Of a stretch of DNA of 64,000 bases, positions 1-7,543 are shown piece after piece. The stretch lies in the NCBI RefSeq assembly GCF_001507645.1, contig NZ_CP013909.1:2356001-2420000 (forward strand), in the 5' to 3' direction. A program made the position numbers and the translations under genes. How positions within the stretch are numbered: position 1 is the stretch's first letter; every line of letters begins with the position of its first letter. The notes below the pieces were generated by a model. The model searched no databases. It was not told where the DNA came from and saw only the letters and a list, made by a program, of their open reading frames with translations. This stretch comes from Hymenobacter sedentarius. Its GTDB lineage: Bacteria > Bacteroidota > Bacteroidia > Cytophagales > Hymenobacteraceae.

Positions 1-1
1 G

Positions 2-880
2 TTTGAAAGCCTGGCCCAGGCCGGCGCGTTCGACGGTTTCGGCAAGCACCGCCGCCTGTACCTCGATGCCCCGTCCGGCGACCAGAACCTCATCGAGAAG
101 GCCATGAAAATGGGCCAGCAGCACCAAGCCGCCAAGGAATCAGCCCAACACAGCCTTTTCGGGGCGGGGGCTTTCGGGGCGGTGGCCGCGCCGCTGCCCA
201 AGATGCACGAGATGGAGCCCTGGAGCAAAACCGAGCAGCTGCGCCGCGAAAAGGAAGTGGTGGGCTTCTACCTCTCGGGCCACCCGTTGGATAGCTACAA
301 GCTGGAGCTGGACGCCTACTGCACCTGCGGCCTGGAGAAGGTGGATGAGATAAAGAACAAGGAACTGGCCGTGGCCGGCCTCATCAACAACGTTCTGTTC
401 AAGACTACCAAGACCGGCCAGCCCTTCTGCACCTTCACCCTGGAAGACTACGAAACCAGCATCAACCCGGCGCTGTTCCGCGACGACTACACCAAGTTTG
501 CGCCGCTCATCAACCCGCGCAACTACCCGAACGAGCAGGTGCCGCCCATGTACGTGCGCCTCAAGCAAGAGCTGCGCCGCCATACCCAGGACCAGTGGGA
601 CCTGCGCATCCTCACGATGGAGCCGCTGGCCGACGTGGCCGAGAAGCGCAGCAAAGGCGTGCGCGTAAAGCTGGACCTGCGCACCGTGACCGGCCCCATG
701 CTCGACCGCCTGCAGGACGCCATCGACCACGCGCCCGGCAGCAAGCGCCTCGAAATCCAGTTTGTGGAGCCCCACGAGCACCTGGCCGTGGACATGTTCT
801 CGCGCAAGTTCCAGATTGAGCCGAAGACGTTCATCCAGAAGATGCACGAAATGGAAATGGAGGTTTGCACCCTCATTTAG
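2..880 (+). CDS. dnaE: DNA polymerase III alpha subunit, C-terminal part (runs in from the left)
   Basis: This is the last 292 residues of the replicative polymerase catalytic subunit; the reading frame is open from base 2, so the gene starts outside the window. The visible part begins in the helical region after the polymerase core, with 'LAQAGAFDGFGKHR'. It continues through the linker motif 'EVVGFYLSGHPLDSY', which is diagnostic of DnaE. An OB-fold follows, with 'KTTKTGQPFCTFTLEDY' at about residues 137-153 of the visible part. The C-terminal region after the OB-fold ends at a TAG stop. It acts in the cytoplasm in the replisome. The downstream gap to trxA holds a dispersed inverted repeat. 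Identity is secure; only the extent is unknown. Confidence 0.95.
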   Translation, partial: FESLAQAGAFDGFGKHRRLYLDAPSGDQNLIEKAMKMGQQHQAAKESAQHSLFGAGAFGAVAAPLPKMHEMEPWSKTEQLRREKEVVGFYLSGHPLDSYKLELDAYCTCGLEKVDEIKNKELAVAGLINNVLFKTTKTGQPFCTFTLEDYETSINPALFRDDYTKFAPLINPRNYPNEQVPPMYVRLKQELRRHTQDQWDLRILTMEPLADVAEKRSKGVRVKLDLRTVTGPMLDRLQDAIDHAPGSKRLEIQFVEPHEHLAVDMFSRKFQIEPKTFIQKMHEMEMEVCTLI

Positions 881-902
881 GGCATTCATCCGTCTAATCA
901 TC

Positions 903-989
903 TGTTATGCTGAGTGCAGCGAAGCAACTTATCACCGCTGCACAAATCGTTGATCCGTGAGAAGATGCTTCGCTGCGCTCAGCATGACA
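903..989. repeat. Dispersed inverted repeat, family A, copy 1
   Basis: Two 24-bp arms (903-926 and 966-989) are inverted copies with two mismatches. They share the core ATGCTGAG(C/T)GCAGCGAAGC, and about 39 bp of unrelated sequence separates them. The same arm recurs as a perfect 30-bp inverted pair at 41082-41175. It occupies the gap between dnaE and trxA. No transposase or coding potential is present. Confidence 0.8.
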
Positions 990-1188
990 GACGGAGCGAA
1001 ATAGATTGCATTCAGCATGATATTCCCAGCTTTCGGATAGTTAATTGAGCCGTTCGCCGGGCCTCTCGGCGGGGGCAATGACCCTTCTGAACTTTCCCCC
1101 GTACTCTCTGTTTAACCTTCCAATCTGCTACCTTGCGACCCCGTTGGCCGTACACGCCAGACCATCCTTAACCCCAACCCAAACCGTA

Positions 1189-1518
1189 ATGGGACACAAA
1201 GCAATTGAAATAACCGACGCCAACTTTGACGAAATCATCGCCGGCGACAAGCCCGTATTGGTCGATTTCTGGGCCGAATGGTGCGGCCCTTGCCGCATGG
1301 TAGGCCCCGTGGTAGAAGAACTTGCCGGCGAATACGAAGGCAAAGTTGTCGTGGGCAAAGTTGACGTCGATGCCAACCCCCAAACTTCGATGAAATTCGG
1401 CATCCGCAGCATCCCGACGCTGCTGGTGTTTAAAAACGGCCAAATCGTGGACAAACAAGTAGGTGCTGTGCCCAAGCACGTGCTGGCCCAGAAACTAGAA
1501 GCACAGGTAACGGCTTAA
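1189..1518 (+). CDS. trxA: Thioredoxin
   Basis: A 109-residue thioredoxin, the usual family length, acting as a cytoplasmic dithiol-disulfide reductase. The active site WCGPC lies at residues 31-35, preceded by 'VLVDFWAEW', and the conserved cis-proline segment '[11 protein letters not shown]' follows. The frame is open upstream for another 48 codons, but that extension is not thioredoxin-like. The start at 1189 gives the standard N-terminus, so it was chosen. TACCTTGC at about 1130 resembles a degenerate Bacteroidota -7 element. A strong terminator follows directly, so the gene is probably monocistronic. Confidence 0.95.
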   Translation: MGHKAIEITDANFDEIIAGDKPVLVDFWAEWCGPCRMVGPVVEELAGEYEGKVVVGKVDVDANPQTSMKFGIRSIPTLLVFKNGQIVDKQVGAVPKHVLAQKLEAQVTA

Positions 1519-1538
1519 TTCCGTTATTGCCGATAAAT

Positions 1539-1574
1539 AAAAAGCCCCTTGCCAATCTGGCAAGGGGCTTTTTG
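1539..1574. terminator. Rho-independent terminator after trxA
   Basis: Perfect hairpin AAAAAGCCCCTTGCC / GGCAAGGGGCTTTTT with a short loop, flanked by A and T runs. It can act on both strands and so also serve the convergent small gene at 1612-1971. Confidence 0.85.
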
Positions 1575-1611
1575 TATGGGTGGGGCTGGTCGCAAACTGC
1601 CAGCTATCCTG

Positions 1612-1971
1612 TTAGTTCAAGGCTTTTGGGCAGCGGCGGCGATGCGCCCGCGATTCTCTGCGGGCCTTGGCTTTGAGCTGCTCCTGGCGCAAATGCTGTT
1701 CCCGGTTGAGTTTGGCGGGAGATATTACTTTTTTACTTTCTGCCAGTCCCAACATGGCCAGCACCGTATTGCGGCGCACTTTGCCGGTTGGGCTCTTGGA
1801 AGTGGGCGAGGTGCTCAACTCCACGGGCCTGGATGCTTCGGCCATGGAAACCGGAGCAGCTGCGTGGTCAATCCCGGTTGCATTGCCCGCCAGAGGCGTG
1901 GCTTGGGCCGGGCTTTGTACCAGGGCAGCAGCTACCCCAAAGGCGAGCAGGAAGTAAAAATTCTTCTTCAT
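1612..1971 (-). CDS. Small secreted protein of unknown function
   Basis: A 119-residue protein that I do not recognise. It begins with a clear signal peptide (about residues 1-24, 'FYFLLAFGVAAALV', cleavage after 'SPAQA'), so it is probably exported. The middle is Ser/Thr/Pro-rich, and the last 45 residues are strongly basic with 'KLNREQHLRQEQLKAKARR' and an Arg-rich end. It is convergent with trxA across a bidirectional terminator. The signal peptide and lack of a competing frame support it as real. The function is unknown. Confidence 0.6.
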   Translation of the reverse strand: MKKNFYFLLAFGVAAALVQSPAQATPLAGNATGIDHAAAPVSMAEASRPVELSTSPTSKSPTGKVRRNTVLAMLGLAESKKVISPAKLNREQHLRQEQLKAKARRESRAHRRRCPKALN

Positions 1972-2399
1972 CTGAAATTAATTAGTGCGGTTTTACCTTG
2001 GTGAACAAGTATTTGCGATGCTCCAAAGTAATAAAATCTACAGCCATATTGCAATGGTTTATTGATAATAAATGAGTATATATAAAAAGATTTATGAAGC
2101 ATGAAACCAGGCTCCTTTCCATTGCAAGCAGCAGATGTAGCGCAGGGAGCCCGGCAGCGTGGTTTTGACAAGCAACGGCCAAACGACTCACATCTTGATG
2201 TATCATAAGAAAGTGATATACATTAAAATAGCAGGCCTACTATTGCGCTAATCGAGCATACATGCATTTTCTGATACATTGCATTGAGCCCTAAACGGTT
2301 TACAGTCAATGTCAAATAATTGACTAAATTTCCCGCCAACTGCAAGGCCCGAAGCTGCGTAGGAGGCCCATCTTTTCACCCACCTTTTCCATTTTTGTT
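1972..2399. other. AT-rich intergenic region with no gene seen
   Basis: These 428 bp between two divergent small secreted-protein genes are markedly AT-richer than the surroundings. No convincing ORF, RNA gene or repeat is visible. Near-matches to the -7 element (TTACTTTG on the minus strand near 2022, TAAATTTC on the plus strand near 2323) suggest it holds the two divergent promoters, but neither is exact. Confidence 0.5.
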
Positions 2400-2852
2400 A
2401 TGAAGCGCATTCTCGGTTTTCTCGTTTCCTTGAGCCTGCTGGGCGGTTCGGCCGCCCTGGCCCAGACCCCCACCACGGCGCCGGCTACGTCCGCCACCAA
2501 GACGAGTGCCAGCTCGTCGAAAATGACCACCCGCACGGCGCAAACTCCGGCCACGACGACGACCACGAAGTCGAGCACGATGAGCAACCCGGCCGGCATG
2601 ACCAAGTCGTCGACCAGCACCCAGCAGCAGGGGACGATGACCAAGTCGAGCACCCAAACTACGCCCTCGGGCGTGACCAAGACCACGAGCAGCACCAAAA
2701 TGAAAGCCGACGGCACGCCCGACATGCGCTACTCGGCCAACAAAACCGCCAAAACCAAGACCGTGACCGGCCCCACGAAAGCCGACGGCACGCCCGATAT
2801 GCGGTACAAGGCGAATAAAACGACCACCAAAACGGTGAAATCGAAAATGTAA
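2400..2852 (+). CDS. Secreted Thr/Ser/Lys-rich protein with two KADGTPDMRY repeats
   Basis: A 150-residue exported protein. It has a signal peptide (residues 1-22, ending 'GSAALAQ') and then about 75 residues made almost only of Thr, Ser, Lys, Ala and Met. The C-terminus carries two copies of KADGTPDMRY(S/K)ANK, separated by 'TAKTKTVTGPT', and ends in a Lys-rich tail. Nothing suggests catalysis; the composition fits a flexible, positively charged periplasmic or surface polypeptide. The repeat is recalled from other small secreted Bacteroidota proteins, without a known role. A strong terminator follows. Confidence 0.7.
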   Translation: MKRILGFLVSLSLLGGSAALAQTPTTAPATSATKTSASSSKMTTRTAQTPATTTTTKSSTMSNPAGMTKSSTSTQQQGTMTKSSTQTTPSGVTKTTSSTKMKADGTPDMRYSANKTAKTKTVTGPTKADGTPDMRYKANKTTTKTVKSKM

Positions 2853-2872
2853 GCCGGTAGGCTTCGGCGTTG

Positions 2873-2906
2873 AAAAGCCCCTGCTAAGAATAGCAGGGGC
2901 TTTTTT
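2873..2906. terminator. Rho-independent terminator
   Basis: AAAAGCCCCTGCT / AGCAGGGGCTTTTTT hairpin with an 8-nt loop, 20 bp after the stop of the repeat-bearing secreted protein. Confidence 0.85.
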
Positions 2907-3051
2907 GTGGCCAGCGATAGCAGGGATATCGAACCAGGAGAAACGACCCGGGTTGAGCTGGCCTGCGCGTGGGCTGGATTCCCCAGCCGGGCGTATTCTG
3001 GCAACGGCCCGGGACCTAACTTGCGCTCGCTATTCCCAACCAACCTTTCGC

Positions 3052-4344
3052 ATGCGCTACACCCCCCTGGCCCCCGAGCTTTTCGTTGAAAACCGCCGCC
3101 GCTTCCGCGAGCAGCTGCCGCCGGCTTCGCTGGCCATTTTTCAGAGCAACGACATCATGCCGACCAATGCCGACGGCACCCTGGCATTCCGGCAAAACAA
3201 CGACCTGTTCTACCTCAGCGGGGTCGACCAGGAGGAGAGCATTCTGGTCATTTTTCCGGATGCGCGCCTGCCGCAGCACCGCGAAATCCTGTTCCTGAAA
3301 GAAACCTCCGAGCACATCCTCATTTGGGAGGGCTACAAGCTGACCAAGGACGAGGCCCGCACCAACTCCGGCATCCGCAGCATCATGTGGCTCGACAGCT
3401 TCAAGACGGTGCTGCCGGCCCTGATGAACGAGGCCGAAAACGTGTACCTGAACTCCAACGAGCACATCCGGGCCGTGGTGGAGGTGGAAACGCGCGACGC
3501 CCGCTTCATCAAAGCATTGCAGAGCCAGTACCCGCTGCACACCTACCGCCGCGCCGCGCCGCTGCTGCACCGCCAGCGCGCCATCAAGAGCCCCGAGGAA
3601 ATCCGGGTGATGCGCGAGGCCTGCAACATTACCGAGAAGGCGTTTCGGCGGCTGCTGGGCTTTGTGAAGCCGGGCGTGTGGGAGTTCGAGATTGAGGCCG
3701 AAATCGTGCACGAGTTTATGCGCAACCGCAGCCGCGGCCCGGCCTACGGCAGCATCGTGGCCAGCGGCAAAAACGCCTGCGTGCTGCACTACACCACCAA
3801 CGACAACCAGTGCCAGGACGGCGACGTGATTCTGCTCGACTTCGGGGCCGAATACGCGAACTACGCCGCCGACCTCTCGCGCAGCATCCCCGTCAACGGC
3901 AAGTTCACGGCGCGCCAACGCCAAGTGTACGACTCGGTGCTGGCCGTGATGACCTTCGCCAAAACTCGCCTCGTGCCCGGCGGCGAAATCGAAGCCTACC
4001 ACCAGGCCGTGGGCGAGTGCATGGAGCAGGAGCTCATCAAGCTCGACTTGCTGAATGCCTCCGACGTGAAGAACCAGGACCCCGCCGCCCCGCTCTACAA
4101 GAAGTACTTCATGCACGGCACCAGCCACTACCTCGGCCTCGACGTGCACGACGTGGGCTACAAGTACCGCACCTTCGAAGCCGGCATGGTGTACACCGTG
4201 GAGCCCGGCATCTACATTCCGGAGGAAGGCCTCGGCATCCGCCTGGAGAATGACATCCTGCTCACGCCCAATGGCAATGAGGACCTGATGGCCAATATCC
4301 CCCTGCAGGCCGACGCCATTGAGGACTTGATGGGCAAGGCGTAA
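3052..4344 (+). CDS. pepP: Xaa-Pro aminopeptidase (aminopeptidase P family)
   Basis: A 430-residue M24-family metallopeptidase that removes N-terminal residues preceding proline. Residues 1-130 form the AMP_N domain ('RRRFREQLPPASLAIFQSND', 'FRQNNDLFYLSGVDQEES'). The C-terminal pita-bread domain shows the metal ligands in order: Asp in 'LLDFGAEYANYAADLSR' (two Asp), His in 'MHGTSHYLGLDVHDVG', Glu in 'YTVEPGIYIPEEG' and Glu in 'GIRLENDILLT'. The frame is open for 49 codons upstream. The start at 3052 (MRYTPLAPELF) matches the family N-terminus and follows a TAACTTGC -7-like element. It is convergent with the DUF4252 gene. Confidence 0.93.
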   Translation: MRYTPLAPELFVENRRRFREQLPPASLAIFQSNDIMPTNADGTLAFRQNNDLFYLSGVDQEESILVIFPDARLPQHREILFLKETSEHILIWEGYKLTKDEARTNSGIRSIMWLDSFKTVLPALMNEAENVYLNSNEHIRAVVEVETRDARFIKALQSQYPLHTYRRAAPLLHRQRAIKSPEEIRVMREACNITEKAFRRLLGFVKPGVWEFEIEAEIVHEFMRNRSRGPAYGSIVASGKNACVLHYTTNDNQCQDGDVILLDFGAEYANYAADLSRSIPVNGKFTARQRQVYDSVLAVMTFAKTRLVPGGEIEAYHQAVGECMEQELIKLDLLNASDVKNQDPAAPLYKKYFMHGTSHYLGLDVHDVGYKYRTFEAGMVYTVEPGIYIPEEGLGIRLENDILLTPNGNEDLMANIPLQADAIEDLMGKA

Positions 4345-4371
4345 GGGCAGCGCGATGCCTCACGCACTCGG

Positions 4372-4535
4372 AACCTCACCCCCGGCCCCTCTCCCGCGGA
4401 GAGGGGAGCCTGACGTTAACCATTCAACAGAAAGCCCCGGCTCAATATTGAGCCGGGGCTTTCTGTTGTCAGGGATTGAGCTAACATTTGTGCCGTGGCT
4501 CCCCTCTCCGCGGGAGAGGGGCCGGGGGTGAGGTT
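4372..4535. repeat. Family B inverted repeat enclosing a bidirectional terminator, copy 1
   Basis: Arms 4372-4410 and 4497-4535 are perfect 39-bp inverted copies, each itself a hairpin (CCCCTCTCCCGCGGAGAGGGG). Weaker pairing continues outward (GCCTCACGCAC at 4357 with GTGCGTGAGGC at 4540). Between them lies a perfect terminator hairpin, AGAAAGCCCCGGCTCAATAT and its complement, at about 4430-4465. The element fills the gap between convergent pepP and the DUF4252 gene. A related element sits at 55294-55462. Confidence 0.85.
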
Positions 4536-4569
4536 TCGCGTGCGTGAGGCGCCGCGTTGCAGGACAACC

Positions 4570-5124
4570 TTACTTACTAGTAGCCTGCACAATCTGAGGC
4601 AGGTACTTGCTCAGCGCTGCTACCTGGCTGCTGGTGAAATTGCCTTGCACCGATACCAGCACAAACGAATCGGCCACATCGGGCAGGGAGCCCAGGGCCG
4701 CAAACTCCGAGACCTTGTCGCCCGAGCCGCGGGTGGACACGGCGTAGTCGCTGCCGCCGAAGCCGGAGGTGGAAAGCGGCGTGTATTTCTCGCCCTGCAA
4801 AATGCCGGTGGCTTCCTGGCGCAGGCCCTGCTGGGCCAGCTCGCGGGCCGCGCCAGAGGTGGGCGCAAAGCTGATGACCTTGGCCGAGCGGATGCCCGTG
4901 ATGGCATCGGTAAGGTCGGAGCCGCCGAGCAGCTTGGCGGCTTTCACCAGGGCCAGGCGCTGAAGCAAGTCGGCCGACCATTCGGTGGTTTTGAAGCCTT
5001 CGCGGCCTTCATACTTAGAAAAAAACGAGGCCACGGTGCGAGCCGGCGAGCCGGGCCCAGCGGCGCGGCAGCCCACCATTAGCAAAAACAGGAAGAGGGC
5101 AGGGAGTCGGAGTTTTGTAATCAT
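4570..5124 (-). CDS. DUF4252 lipoprotein
   Basis: A 184-residue predicted lipoprotein; residues 1-19 are a type II signal peptide ending in 'LFLLMVGC'. The remainder looks like the Bacteroidota DUF4252 family: 'FSKYEGREGFKTTEWSADLL' near the start, then the 'KVISF' strand and the 'SVQGNFTSSQVAAL' C-terminal segment. DUF4252 proteins are envelope proteins of unknown function. No operon partner is evident; the gene ends against the family B repeat. The family call is from recall of sequence features. Confidence 0.75.
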   Translation of the reverse strand: MITKLRLPALFLFLLMVGCRAAGPGSPARTVASFFSKYEGREGFKTTEWSADLLQRLALVKAAKLLGGSDLTDAITGIRSAKVISFAPTSGAARELAQQGLRQEATGILQGEKYTPLSTSGFGGSDYAVSTRGSGDKVSEFAALGSLPDVADSFVLVSVQGNFTSSQVAALSKYLPQIVQATSK

Positions 5125-5203
5125 GAGGCAAAGGTGGCGAGAAGATAGGTGCGTTCTACGCGCCCTAGCCTCGCTACGGTTGCCTTTATCCGGGAATTGA
5201 GCT

Positions 5204-5249
5204 AAAAGAAAGGCCGGCTTCCCTGCCCGAATGGAGCGAGAAGCCGGCC
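5204..5249 (-). terminator. Terminator for the 535-residue secreted-protein gene
   Basis: GGCCGGCTT (5212-5220) pairs with AAGCCGGCC (5241-5249). On the minus strand the stem is followed by a T-rich stretch (complement of 5204-5211), just past the stop at 5307. Confidence 0.7.
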
Positions 5250-5306
5250 ATTTATAATGAATAGCAGCTCAATATTTTGGTCCGGCCGGTGCCCGCACGG
5301 CCTTGC

Positions 5307-6914
5307 CTAGAAAGCCACCGAATTCAGGAAAAATACTTCCCGGTCGGGGCCGTGGTCTACGTGGATGCGCTGGTAGCCGGAGGCAACGAATCGGGTGCCG
5401 AACCACGGCAGCAAATCGGCCTGCGAGGTGTCGCTCACGCGTTCGGCAGCGGCCGTGGCGCCCGTGCCGGTCTGGAGAGGAACCTCATGGTCGTTGGAAG
5501 AAGTTTCGGCGCGGTTTATCACCTTGTAGCGCAGCTTTTCCTCGTCGATGTAGGCCAGCACGAGGCGGCCGTCGGGCAGGGGCTGCAGGCGCACGGCTTC
5601 TTCGAGGTCGGTGCGGCGCAGGTTTTCTACCACGAAGGTGTTGTCCCAGAGCAAGGTGCCGGACCGGTCGAACCCGCACACCAGGGCGTGGGTGGTTTGG
5701 TAGCCGTCGAAGACGCGCGCGTTGCCATTGCCGTACCCGTACTGGGGGCCGTTGTAAAAAGAGGGCGGCAGGTTGCCGTAGCTATTGTAGCGGTAATGGG
5801 GATAGTACACTTCGGCTACCAGCACGTAGCCGCCGTCGGGCTGGGGCAGCAGCTCGTGCAGCAGCAGGCGGTAGTGCCACCGTTTGGGCGGTTCCGAGCG
5901 GGCCACCCGGCGCTGCGTCTGCTCGCGGAGGCGGGCCTGGCGCGAGGGCTTGAGGTAGTCGAAAAAGTGCTTCAGGTGCAGGAAATCGTAGAAGCGTAGT
6001 GGCGGCTTGGCGCCCGTGCCCGCGGTGGGCCGCAGGTCGGTGGCAAACAGCCCCTGGGCAAAGCTGGGGTCGCGCAGGGAATAGGTGCCCATGAGCAGGC
6101 GGGCAGTGGTGTCCTGCGGGGGCGTGAGCTGGGCGGTGATGAGGCTCCGCTCGCTTTCGGCCTGCACAAATTCGGAGCTCACGAGCTGGCCGCGGTCGGT
6201 GAGCTGCTTGAGCAGCAGGCGCGACTTGCGGCCGTTGGTTTGGCTCAGCACGTACTCGGCGCGGCGGCTGGCAGCGTCGGCCACGAAGGTGAGCTGGGTG
6301 GGCAGCGGCTCGTAGATGGACGAGAGGTACTGCATCTGGCCCGAAGCCACGTCGAGCAGCAGGGCCGTGACGTGGAGTTGGTCGTTGAGCAGCACCGTGG
6401 CAAACAGGCGACCATCGAGCGCCTTTAGGTCCACGATTTCGCGGCTCAGGCGGGTGTCGTACTGCTGGGTGCGCACCTGGCCCAAGCGGCCGTTGTAGGC
6501 CGCCGCAAACAGCCGCCCCGGCGTGCTGGTGGAGGTAAACAGGGCGTACACCGTGTTGCCCTCGGCGCACATGCGCGTGAAGCCGAACTCCTGGGGCATT
6601 TCCAGCGCCAGCTCGTGGCGCAGGTGCAGGTCTTTGTCGTACTGCTGAAACCCGAAGGTAGACTTGTTGGAAAGGCCCTTGTTGCGGCCCACCAGCAGTA
6701 CCACGGTGCTGTCGGCGGGCAGGGCCTGCACGTGCACTTCGCTTTCAAACGCAGTTAAAGGCAGTTCGGTGCGGGCCGTTTGCGCGGGGGCATCGGGCGG
6801 CGTGGGCGCATCGGGGCGCTTCTGCGCGCGCGCGGCCGGCAGGCTGGCCAGCACCGAGTAGGAGAGCAGTAGGAAAAGTAGCGAAGTTTCATGTCCGTAC
6901 GCCGTAAAATCCAA
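5307..6914 (-). CDS. Large secreted protein of unknown function
   Basis: A 535-residue protein that I do not recognise. The N-terminus is hydrophobic (residues 8-30, 'LLFLLLSYSVLASLPAARAQ'), consistent with a signal peptide cleaved near Ala-Gln. A short Pro/Ala spacer follows. The rest is a series of beta-rich blocks such as 'TVVLLVGRNKG', 'GNTVYALFTSTSTPGRLFAA' and 'DGRLFATVLLNDQLHV'. These suggest a propeller or other repeated-blade fold without a clear consensus. A Tyr/Asn/Gly-rich stretch ('YPHYRYNSYGNLPPSFYNG') lies near residue 395. It is transcribed alone. A surface or periplasmic role is likely; the function is unknown. Confidence 0.65.
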   Translation of the reverse strand: MDFTAYGHETSLLFLLLSYSVLASLPAARAQKRPDAPTPPDAPAQTARTELPLTAFESEVHVQALPADSTVVLLVGRNKGLSNKSTFGFQQYDKDLHLRHELALEMPQEFGFTRMCAEGNTVYALFTSTSTPGRLFAAAYNGRLGQVRTQQYDTRLSREIVDLKALDGRLFATVLLNDQLHVTALLLDVASGQMQYLSSIYEPLPTQLTFVADAASRRAEYVLSQTNGRKSRLLLKQLTDRGQLVSSEFVQAESERSLITAQLTPPQDTTARLLMGTYSLRDPSFAQGLFATDLRPTAGTGAKPPLRFYDFLHLKHFFDYLKPSRQARLREQTQRRVARSEPPKRWHYRLLLHELLPQPDGGYVLVAEVYYPHYRYNSYGNLPPSFYNGPQYGYGNGNARVFDGYQTTHALVCGFDRSGTLLWDNTFVVENLRRTDLEEAVRLQPLPDGRLVLAYIDEEKLRYKVINRAETSSNDHEVPLQTGTGATAAAERVSDTSQADLLPWFGTRFVASGYQRIHVDHGPDREVFFLNSVAF

Positions 6915-6994
6915 CTGAAAAAACTACTCCAACGAGTATTATCTACTCTAAAGCTACAACCGAATGGGGCGTTTCTGTCCTGCGAAAGCCTGGT

Positions 6995-7405
6995 TTATTT
7001 TGCGCTCAGGGCCAGCACCGCGTCAAACTCTTCGGGCCGCACCGGCAGCACCGACAGCCGCGACTGGCGCAGCAGGGCCAGCTCGCCCAGCCGGGCATCG
7101 GCCTTGAGCTGCGCCAGGCTCACGGGCTGGGGCAGCGGCTCTACCGGGCGCAGGGCCACGGCCACCCACGGCGAGCCGGCTTCGGCGGTGGCGTCGGGTG
7201 CGGCCAGGGCGGCTACCTCGGCAATGCCCACCACGGCTTTCTCGCTCACGCTGTGGTAGAACAATACCAGGTCGCCGGGCTGCATCAGGTTCAGGTTGTT
7301 GCGGGCCTGGTAGTTGCGCACGCCGGTCCAGGCGGTGCCGTCTTCGGCTACAAACGTGGCCCAGGAATAGGCTTCGGGTTCAGATTTAACAAGCCAATGC
7401 TTCAT
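6995..7405 (-). CDS. EVE domain protein
   Basis: A 136-residue single-domain EVE protein. The start 'MKHWLVKSEPEAYSW' is the family signature and was preferred over a start 10 codons upstream. Further hallmarks are 'TAWTGVRNYQARNNL', 'MQPGDLVLFYHS' and 'VVGIAEV'. EVE domains share the PUA-like/YTH-like fold and bind modified nucleic acid bases; bacterial stand-alone EVE proteins lack a settled function. Nothing in the neighbourhood points to restriction or phage defence, so it is probably a housekeeping EVE protein. Identification of the domain is firm. Confidence 0.9.
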   Translation of the reverse strand: MKHWLVKSEPEAYSWATFVAEDGTAWTGVRNYQARNNLNLMQPGDLVLFYHSVSEKAVVGIAEVAALAAPDATAEAGSPWVAVALRPVEPLPQPVSLAQLKADARLGELALLRQSRLSVLPVRPEEFDAVLALSAK

Positions 7406-7543
7406 AAAAGGGACTGGGGCGATGAAATGGCCCAACCGGGCCCAATGCCAACGGCCGACACAGGCATAGATGCCGGCCGGCCGCTGTATTGCACATCACA
7501 AAGAAAATAAATCCAACGGCTATCGCCTCATATGCCTCTCGTA

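Noticed and set aside
2480..2720. Possible minisatellite in the Thr-rich secreted protein gene
   Set aside because: The ACC/AAG/ACG-rich DNA has no regular period; it reflects Thr/Lys/Ser coding rather than a tandem DNA repeat.
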